DNA of 64,000 nt from Streptomyces sp. ISL-87 (GTDB lineage Bacteria > Actinomycetota > Actinomycetes > Streptomycetales > Streptomycetaceae), in contig NZ_JAGGOY010000034.1 of assembly GCF_018614095.1 (NCBI RefSeq), positions 22,538-86,537 on the forward strand, given 5' to 3'. Numbering within the stretch: the stretch's first letter is position 1; the number at the start of each line of letters is the position of its first letter. Below are positions 57,911-64,000 of the stretch, piece by piece. The translations under genes were made by a program, and so were the position numbers. The notes under the pieces were generated by a model. The model was given only the letters and a program-made list of their open reading frames with translations, had not been told where the DNA came from and did not search any database.

Positions 57911-58903
57911 ATGGAAGCCAGGGTCGTCTACGTTCACGGGAACGGAAACAAGGTCCGCGAGGAATTGCTGAAGTCCCAGTGGGACAAGGCGCTCTTCGGC
58001 GCCGACATGGGCGGTGCCTCGCGCATGGCCTACTGGGCGGCGACCCGGTACCGGGCTCCGCTGCCCGATTCCCGCCCCGACCCGCTCGACGGGGACGACG
58101 ACGGCACCGGGCGTTTCGAGGAATCGGTGCTGTCCGACAGGAAATCCCCCGAGGAATTCGTGGCGCAGACCCTCGCCGAGGCACGCCTGGAGGCCGCCGC
58201 CGGCGACCACGAGAGCGTCCCCGGCGCCGCCGCCGGTGACCCGGCGGAGGCCGCGCTCAGCGAGTGGCTGCGCGAGATGACCTATCTCGCGGATGCCCTC
58301 GACGAGGGTGCGGACGGTGAGGGTGAGGGTGAGGGCGGTGCGGACCCGGTGCCCGGCACCCCGTCCCCGCTGGAGGCGCTTCCCCTGCCCCGGTTCGCGC
58401 GTACGCCGTTGTTCCGGATGCTGGTGGAGCGCACCTTCAAGGACGTGCACGCCTACTTCTTCGGCGGGGCGGGGCCGCAGATCCGTGAGATGGTCAAGCG
58501 TGCGCTGGACGGCGGTCCGGAAGGCGGCCCGCTCGTCGTCGTCGGCCACAGCCTGGGCACCATCGCCGCCTACGAGGTGCTGCGCGAGGAGCAGCGCGAC
58601 GTCGACCTCTTCGTCACCGTCGGATCGCCCCTCGCGGTCACCGAGGTCCAGGACGTCCTGCTGAAGCCTCCCGCGGTTCCGGCCGGGGTCGTGGCCTGGT
58701 GCAACGCCTCCGACGCACGGGACCTGGTCGCGCTCGACCACACCATGCGGCCCGAGTTCGCCCCGATCCATCTCGTCACCGACCACCTGGTCGTCAACGA
58801 CAGCTTTAACCATCACGGATTCCGCCAGTACCTCGCGAGCAAGCCGGTCAGCGAGGCCGTTCGCGGCGTGTTCGGCCGCCTTGCCTCCGAAAAGGCCGAG
58901 TGA
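57911..58903 (+). CDS. Alpha/beta-hydrolase (lipase/esterase-like), first gene of putative conflict operon
   Basis: A 330-residue protein with an alpha/beta-hydrolase core split by a low-complexity acidic insert. V-V-Y-V-H-G-N-G-N near the start forms the oxyanion turn, the nucleophile elbow is G-H-S214-L-G-T, acid candidates follow (D-A-R-D-L-V-A-L-D), and the catalytic His is probably in N-H-H-G-F. The insert (about residues 60-150) contains a G-E-G-E-G tract. No signal peptide: it would act inside the cell, possibly on lipids. It precedes the NTPase gene by 62 bases on the same strand. ATG with GGGAGG upstream. Confidence 0.8.
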   Translation: MEARVVYVHGNGNKVREELLKSQWDKALFGADMGGASRMAYWAATRYRAPLPDSRPDPLDGDDDGTGRFEESVLSDRKSPEEFVAQTLAEARLEAAAGDHESVPGAAAGDPAEAALSEWLREMTYLADALDEGADGEGEGEGGADPVPGTPSPLEALPLPRFARTPLFRMLVERTFKDVHAYFFGGAGPQIREMVKRALDGGPEGGPLVVVGHSLGTIAAYEVLREEQRDVDLFVTVGSPLAVTEVQDVLLKPPAVPAGVVAWCNASDARDLVALDHTMRPEFAPIHLVTDHLVVNDSFNHHGFRQYLASKPVSEAVRGVFGRLASEKAE

Positions 58904-58965
58904 AACCATGACAAATAGCAGTCAGTCCGTCTGCCGCCTCACGAGGGCGGCCGGGTAGGTGCGGC

Positions 58966-61900
58966 ATGCCGCTCGTCGAAACGGAGTGGGGCCTCGTCGT
59001 CACGTGGGTGCGTGACTACCTTCTCGACAACGTCGACCCCTTCGGCGTTCTCGCCCAGAACGGATTCCCCCCGGAGTTCGTCGGCGGCCTCCCCCTGACG
59101 AACAAGCCCGGCGATAACGCCCGCGTGCTGGTGCAGGCGACGAGGCAGGACATCGCGCTCCAGCGTCATCTGCTCGATGTCCTGGTGGGCCTCGATGAAC
59201 TGCGTTCATTGCCGGCCTTGGTGGAAGCCGAGAGGTTCCAGGCCAGACTGCACGAGGACGAAGACGTGCACTCCACACAGGACCACTTCCGCGCCAACGT
59301 GCTCAGGAACGGCACCGAGGTCTTCATCGACCGCGCGGATCTGCGCAAGAGCCTGAAGGAATTCCTCGCCGACTCCGAGAAGACCGTGCTGGTGGTCGAC
59401 GGGGCCCCGGACAGCGGGCGCTCGTACAGCTACAACCTCATCCGCCACCTCGGCCAGCACTACGGATTCCGCCCGGTGCGGGTGACCCTCTCCCGCACGG
59501 CGACGGCCGCCAAGGTGATCCGGCGGCTGGCCGAGTTCGTCGGGGACCCGGGCGCCGCGACCGCACCGTTGAATCCGACACAGTTGAACGATCACCTGCC
59601 CTCGATCGACGATGCCGTCCACCGGGTCGTCAGCCGGGCGACCGCCGCGGACGAGCAGTTCTGGCTCGTGCTCGACGAGTGCGACAAACTCGACGCCAAT
59701 TCCGACGTCTGGGACTGCATCGGACAGCTGGCCCTGGCCATCTACGAGCACACGCCGGTACGGGAGGAGACCGCGCCCCGGCTCGTGCTGCTCGGCTACT
59801 CGCCGACGATGCGCCAACTCCCGTACGACATACGCAAGAACGAGTGCCGTGACACGGCGCGTGTCGCCGGGCCGGACGATCTGCGCAGCTTCTTCGGCCA
59901 GTTCTTCGCGGAGTCGCCGTCCGCGCCGGACCAGGCGGAGATCGCCGAGCTGGTCGAGGTGGCCGTCCCCGCCGTCCTCCAGGCGGCGCAAACCCCCGGG
60001 GACGACAGCTACATGAGAAAGATCTGCACCGCGGCCGAGGGAACCGTCCGCGCCTACCGCTCACTCCAGCCGGGCGAGGACTTCGCCACCCGGCTCCGGC
60101 AGGACCTGCTCGCCGCGGTGGACGGTCAGCCGGAAGCGATACCGGACAGCCGCAGGGCGTACCGTGAGGCGGCCTGCCTGCTCACCGGGTTCGACCCGAC
60201 GAAGCTGCGGCTGCCGGGGGAGGACCAGCCGAGCGGCGGGGCAGCCCTGGAACTCGTCCATGACTGCAGCACGGTCAGCATGCGCCCGAGCACCACCTGG
60301 GTGCTCAAGCAGGAGGTCCGCGAGACGGCGCTGCGCGGCCTCGCCGGCCCCCAGGCCGCGCGGCTCGTCCTCGAAGCCAACCGCAGTCAGTTCCCCGAAG
60401 GCTGCGGACCGGAACGGATCGCCCTCTCCTACCTCTCGGGCACTCCGCCGGCACTGGAGCAGCAGGATGCCGACCAACTCGCCGACACCCTCCAGGCGGT
60501 GCTGTGGCTGTCGCAGATCCCGCAGATCACCGGGATCCCGGACAGCGAACACGTCCAGCGGCTGATGGAGCGTGCCAGACTGCTCCAGCCCCTCTGCAGC
60601 CTGGTGGAGGGCACGTTCTGCGGTCGCACCAAGGAACTGGCCCAGCTGCGCGCCTACGTCGGACTGCCCGCCGACCCCGCGCCCGTCCCCCTCCAGCAGG
60701 CGAAGGACGGACTCCTGCGCACGGTCACCCGCACCACCGAGCCCCCGATACTGGTCCATGGACTGGGTGGCATGGGTAAGAGCACGCTGCTCGCCAAGTT
60801 CCTCCTCGACAGCCTCGGCGACTTCACCTCCGGCTTCCCCTTCGCCTACGTCGACTTCGAGCGCCCCACCCTCTCGATCCACGAGCCGATCACCCTGATC
60901 GCCGAGATCGCCCGGCAACTCGGCATCCAGTACCCCGGCCACCGCGGTGCGTTCGACGCGCTGGCCGACGAGTGCGAGGAGACCGCCCGCACCCAGAGGG
61001 ACGAGCAGAACAGCATCGACGAGCTGTACCAGCTCTCCACCACGCGCTCGGGAGCCGGGCGCAGCGCCGCCAAGGCGTTCAACACGGCGGCGCGCGGCCG
61101 CGAGACGGATCTCGTGGGACGAGTCGCCGGACTCCTGGCGCAGGCGGTGGCGACCCCGCCCGGCGAAACCGGCCCGCCGCTGGTGATCGTCGTCGACTCG
61201 TTCGAGGAGGCCCAGTACCGGGCCTCTCCCGTCGTCGGACGGATGTGGGCCATCTGGGCGTCCCTGCAACAGGTCTATCCACGCCTGCGGTTCATCGTCG
61301 CCGGACGGGCGACGGTGAACCATCCGGGGAGAATCGGGGAACTGCTGACCATCGAGCTCGGCGATCTCGAACCGGACGCGGCGGTCGACCTCCTGATGTC
61401 CTGCGGCGTCGAGAACGCCCGCGTGGCCCGGGCCCTGGCCGACCGGGTTGGCGGTCACCCGCTCAGCCTGAAACTGGCCGCCCGGGCCGCCGTACTGGCA
61501 GGCGGCGAGGCCGATTCGCTGAGCGATCTGGTGGAGAGCCTGCCGACCCGGCGCCGGCACTTCTACCGCACGGTGGACCAGATGCTCGTGCAGGGCATCC
61601 TGTACGACCGCATCCTCAAACACATCGCCCAGGACGAGGTGCGCGCACTCGCGCAGGCGGGCCTGGCCCTGCGGACCGTCACCCCCGAGCTGATCAAGGA
61701 CGTCCTCGCCGAGCCGTGCGGGCTGGAGGTGGACTCGCCGGAGCAGGCACGCCGGCTCTTCGGACAACTGGCCCGCCTCGACCTGGTCGTGATGGCCGGA
61801 CCCGACAGCATCCGGCACCGCGCCGACCTCCGCGCCATCATGCTGCGCCTGTCGGACAAGGCGCGGACCGACCTCATGCGGAGCGTCGGCCAGCGCGCGG

Positions 61901-63081
61901 TCGAGTACTACGCCGCTCGCGAGGGGCTGGAGGCGCGGGCCGAGGAGATCTACCAGCGGCTGCGGCTGAACGAGAACCCCCGCGCCGTGGAGCAGCGCTG
62001 GGAGCCCGGCGTCGAACGCTACCTCGACAACGCGGACCAGGACATGAGCCCCCGGTCGGCCGCCTTCCTGACCGGGCACCTCGGCGGGCACACACCGGAC
62101 GAGGTGATGCTCGACGCCGACCAGGAGGACTGGGAGCGGATCGCCGCCCGCGAGGTCGAGGACCTGCTGGCCCAGGGCTTCACCGACGCGGCCATGGCCC
62201 GGCTCTCCGAACGCCGCCCCTGGACACCGGGCAGTCCCCTGCACTCGCTGCTCGCCGAGACGCTGTCCAGAACCGGACGGCACAAGGAGGCCAGGGAGGC
62301 GGCGGAGGAGGCCGTGAACCGCGCGGCGGAGGCGGGCAGCGCCGACGCCCAACTCGACCTGCTGCTGCTCTCCGCGCGTCTCGCGGAGGAGGAGGGCGAT
62401 CTCAAGGAAGCCGAACTCGACCTCCTCGAGGCGGAGGACCTCGCGGCCGCACTCGGCCGGGACTTCGACGCGATGGGCGCCATGCTGGCCCGGGCGCGGC
62501 TGACCGCCGCACCCGACGGCGACTCCGAGATCGACAGGCGACTGGCCCGGCGGCTGCGGCAGCTGCCCGACGACGCTCTGGCCGAGCAGCCGGCACTGGT
62601 ACGGGCCGTCGCCGCCGAAGTCTCCCGGCAGGATCCGGCCGCGCTCGACCACACCCTGGAGGTCGTGGGGCTGCCCACCACCGACGACTCGGTCCTGGAG
62701 GCCCTCGCCGAAGCGATCAGCCATGTGGTGGCCAAGCAGCCGCACCTGCGCTCCGCCATGAAGAAGATCCTCGAGAACGCCGCCGCCGGGCCTCCGCAGC
62801 CGCCACCGCCGCCCGGAGCCGTCGCCGACGACTCCCCGCAGGATGCCAAGCCCTCCGGCGCCATTCACACCAGCACGAGCGGAATCCTCCGCGAAGCACG
62901 CAGCCGCGGCACCCTCGACCGGCTCGCCCGACGGCTGCTCGGGCTGCACGACCAGAGCGGCGAGCTCGTCTCCGGTGTGGCGGCCGCCATGGGCTCGGGC
63001 AACGCCGCCGGACAGGTGCCGCAACCGGCACAGACACCTGCACGGACACCAGCCGAAGGGAACGGCCCGAAAGCGGCCTGA
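58966..63081 (+). CDS. 1371-residue STAND-type NTPase with two NTPase modules and TPR-like tail
   Basis: A very large switch protein. Residues 1 to about 115 are helical and could be an adaptor. A first P-loop-like module carries G146-A-P-D-S-G-R-S153, with Arg in place of the Walker Lys, and Walker B F-W-L-V-L-D237-E. A canonical STAND module follows, with Walker A G599-L-G-G-M-G-K-S606, Walker B L-V-I-V-V-D-S-F near 739 and the G-x-P-like V-G-G-H-P-L-S-L-K-L near 827. From about 1080 there are alpha-helical TPR-like repeats rich in Ala/Glu, the usual sensor region. Such NTPases oligomerise on sensing a trigger and activate linked effectors. The ATG at 58966 is the first start. Confidence 0.88.
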   Translation: MPLVETEWGLVVTWVRDYLLDNVDPFGVLAQNGFPPEFVGGLPLTNKPGDNARVLVQATRQDIALQRHLLDVLVGLDELRSLPALVEAERFQARLHEDEDVHSTQDHFRANVLRNGTEVFIDRADLRKSLKEFLADSEKTVLVVDGAPDSGRSYSYNLIRHLGQHYGFRPVRVTLSRTATAAKVIRRLAEFVGDPGAATAPLNPTQLNDHLPSIDDAVHRVVSRATAADEQFWLVLDECDKLDANSDVWDCIGQLALAIYEHTPVREETAPRLVLLGYSPTMRQLPYDIRKNECRDTARVAGPDDLRSFFGQFFAESPSAPDQAEIAELVEVAVPAVLQAAQTPGDDSYMRKICTAAEGTVRAYRSLQPGEDFATRLRQDLLAAVDGQPEAIPDSRRAYREAACLLTGFDPTKLRLPGEDQPSGGAALELVHDCSTVSMRPSTTWVLKQEVRETALRGLAGPQAARLVLEANRSQFPEGCGPERIALSYLSGTPPALEQQDADQLADTLQAVLWLSQIPQITGIPDSEHVQRLMERARLLQPLCSLVEGTFCGRTKELAQLRAYVGLPADPAPVPLQQAKDGLLRTVTRTTEPPILVHGLGGMGKSTLLAKFLLDSLGDFTSGFPFAYVDFERPTLSIHEPITLIAEIARQLGIQYPGHRGAFDALADECEETARTQRDEQNSIDELYQLSTTRSGAGRSAAKAFNTAARGRETDLVGRVAGLLAQAVATPPGETGPPLVIVVDSFEEAQYRASPVVGRMWAIWASLQQVYPRLRFIVAGRATVNHPGRIGELLTIELGDLEPDAAVDLLMSCGVENARVARALADRVGGHPLSLKLAARAAVLAGGEADSLSDLVESLPTRRRHFYRTVDQMLVQGILYDRILKHIAQDEVRALAQAGLALRTVTPELIKDVLAEPCGLEVDSPEQARRLFGQLARLDLVVMAGPDSIRHRADLRAIMLRLSDKARTDLMRSVGQRAVEYYAAREGLEARAEEIYQRLRLNENPRAVEQRWEPGVERYLDNADQDMSPRSAAFLTGHLGGHTPDEVMLDADQEDWERIAAREVEDLLAQGFTDAAMARLSERRPWTPGSPLHSLLAETLSRTGRHKEAREAAEEAVNRAAEAGSADAQLDLLLLSARLAEEEGDLKEAELDLLEAEDLAAALGRDFDAMGAMLARARLTAAPDGDSEIDRRLARRLRQLPDDALAEQPALVRAVAAEVSRQDPAALDHTLEVVGLPTTDDSVLEALAEAISHVVAKQPHLRSAMKKILENAAAGPPQPPPPPGAVADDSPQDAKPSGAIHTSTSGILREARSRGTLDRLARRLLGLHDQSGELVSGVAAAMGSGNAAGQVPQPAQTPARTPAEGNGPKAA

Positions 63082-63087
63082 GCGAGT

Positions 63088-64000
63088 ATGAGCGACGCGT
63101 ACCTCCCGACCGAAGAAGTCGTCCGCCTGGTCGACGCCGCGCTGGACGCCGGGCTGGCCGATCCGATGGTCCGGAAGTTGCTGCTCGACGGCATCCTGCC
63201 CAGGTACAAGGGCACGCTGCCGCTCCTCCCGGGCCCCGGCCAGCAGGTGCATTCGGACCTGAACGAGATGAATCGCGTGGAGCGGCTGATCGACGGCTCG
63301 GTCCCGCTGGAGATCTGGCTGCGCAACGCCGTCGCCCAGACCACCCAAGCGGAACCGCTCGCCGTCTTCCAGCGCGCTCTGGACGCGGTCGCGCGCGACG
63401 CCGCCGGTGAGCCCGACGTACCGGCCGGCCTGCCCGCCGGGGAGACCAAGGAAGAGATCATCCACCGGGACGACACCGTGCCCTTCGAATTCCTGCGCGG
63501 CGGCGAACTCGCGGGCACCTCGGTGGCCCGGATCAAGGTCCCTCCGTACCAGGCGGGCGCCCCCCTCCAGCCGAACGGCTTCCCGCACTCGGGGACGGGC
63601 TGGCTCATCGCCCCGGGTCTGCTGGTCACCAACCACCACGTGGTGACAGCCCGGACCCGCAGTGCCACCGAGCGCGGCACGGTGGATCCCGCTGACCTCC
63701 AGCTCCAGGTGCAGAACTCCCGGTCGCGCTTCGACTACGGCGCCGACGAGACGGAGACCGAGGAGGTGACGGCCAGCGGCCTGGTCGCGTGCGACGAGCA
63801 GCTCGACTACGCGATCATGCGGCTCACCGACCAACTGGCGCGCCCAGCACTGCGGGTGGCCGTCGAGCCGCTGACCGTCACCAGGGAGGAGCCGGTCGCG
63901 GTCAACATCATCCAGCACCCCGGTGGGCAGCCCAAGCGGGTCGCCCTGCGCAACAACCTCGTCTACGAGGCCAACGACCAGGACGTCCGCTATTTCACCG
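63088..64000 (+). CDS. Effector-associated-domain/trypsin-like protease (partial)
   Basis: The first 304 residues are visible; the gene continues past the window. Residues about 5-102 form a helical domain with the EAD1 pattern: L-L-L-D-G-I-L-P-R-Y-K-G-T-L-P, S-D-L-N-E-M-N-R-V-E-R-L-I-D-G-S-V-P-L-E-I-W-L-R-N-A split over residues 57-81. After a linker, a trypsin-like domain begins, with G-S/T-G-W-L-I-A-P-G-L-L-V-T-N-H-H184-V-V and the acid L-D240-Y-A-I-M-R-L; the catalytic Ser is beyond the edge. EADs link proteases, caspases and hydrolases to STAND NTPases in bacterial conflict systems. It starts six bases after the NTPase stop. Confidence 0.85.
   Translation, partial: MSDAYLPTEEVVRLVDAALDAGLADPMVRKLLLDGILPRYKGTLPLLPGPGQQVHSDLNEMNRVERLIDGSVPLEIWLRNAVAQTTQAEPLAVFQRALDAVARDAAGEPDVPAGLPAGETKEEIIHRDDTVPFEFLRGGELAGTSVARIKVPPYQAGAPLQPNGFPHSGTGWLIAPGLLVTNHHVVTARTRSATERGTVDPADLQLQVQNSRSRFDYGADETETEEVTASGLVACDEQLDYAIMRLTDQLARPALRVAVEPLTVTREEPVAVNIIQHPGGQPKRVALRNNLVYEANDQDVRYFT

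Noticed and set aside
58908..58958. 16-codon frame (ATG to TAG) between hydrolase and NTPase genes as leader peptide
   Set aside because: No ribosome site, no conserved feature; length is within chance expectation.
60061..63918. 1285-codon open frame on the minus strand opposite the NTPase gene
   Set aside because: It is antisense to a gene with clear motifs on the plus strand; long antisense frames are normal in high-GC DNA. Its composition (Gly/Arg/Gln/Val-rich) is that of a frame shadow.

Overview
The window is high-GC actinobacterial DNA and almost certainly from a Streptomyces. It has strong third-position GC bias, many GTG starts, 4-base GTGA/ATGA gene overlaps, a complete set of seven biosynthetic genes of a spore-pigment (whiE-type) aromatic polyketide locus, a type III polyketide synthase lipid operon, a SWIM/DUF6493 pair and a single TTA (bldA-type) codon. 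I saw no rRNA, tRNA, CRISPR array or insertion sequence. About 57 plausible genes, five decayed genes and several regulatory hairpins or palindromes can be supported from the sequence.

Layout. 1-3.8 kb: an ABM-fold monooxygenase, a scrambled patch (headless TetR regulator abutting a headless, frameshifted amino acid permease, bounded by a 17-bp direct repeat), a DinB protein and an AI-2E-type permease. 3.8-7.4 kb: a type III PKS, ICMT-like methyltransferase and FAD oxidoreductase operon with a divergent UbiA prenyltransferase, probably making modified phenolic lipids or quinones. 7.4-15.8 kb: respiratory and redox genes (NDH-2, an FprA-like ferredoxin reductase, an F420-type reductase), a PHP protein, small enzymes, and a tiny exported peptide gene beside two inverted repeats. 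15.9-18.6 kb: a cold-adaptation block (MerR-like regulator, cold-shock protein with a long leader, DEAD-box helicase whose ribosome binding site sits in a hairpin). 18.7-22.6 kb: a lipoprotein, an MFS pump with a divergent MarR regulator, and the divergent OhrR/Ohr peroxide pair.

22.7-26.6 kb is a beta-1,3-glucan utilisation regulon: a LacI repressor plus secreted GH16 and GH64 glucanases, with matching palindromic operators. 26.8-36 kb holds HutD, an aldehyde dehydrogenase, a gutted MerR gene, a two-component system with a translationally coupled cell-surface protein, and a large secreted metalloprotease with fibronectin and ricin-type modules. 36.2-42.3 kb is the spore-pigment operon, read on the minus strand. 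Its usual divergent FAD hydroxylase survives only as a deleted remnant, and a small acyl-CoA carboxylase epsilon-like gene lies beside it.

42.5-53 kb is mixed: a secreted copper-radical oxidase, DUF4360 protein, AraC regulator, metallo-beta-lactamase-fold hydrolase, RDD membrane protein, FAD monooxygenase remnant, MerR/DUF4188 pair, GNAT enzyme and secreted trypsin-like protease. 51.7-56 kb is the SWIM/DUF6493 pair, whose second member starts with a 9-bp tandem-repeat tract encoding a Pro-Thr tail.

The most interesting part is the right end (57.9 kb to the edge). An alpha/beta hydrolase, a 1371-residue two-module STAND-type NTPase with a TPR-like tail, and a protein with an N-terminal effector-associated-domain-like region fused to a trypsin-like protease are packed on one strand. 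This is the architecture of a bacterial conflict or programmed-death system: a sensor/switch NTPase with two candidate effectors, a hydrolase and a protease. The protease gene runs off the window.
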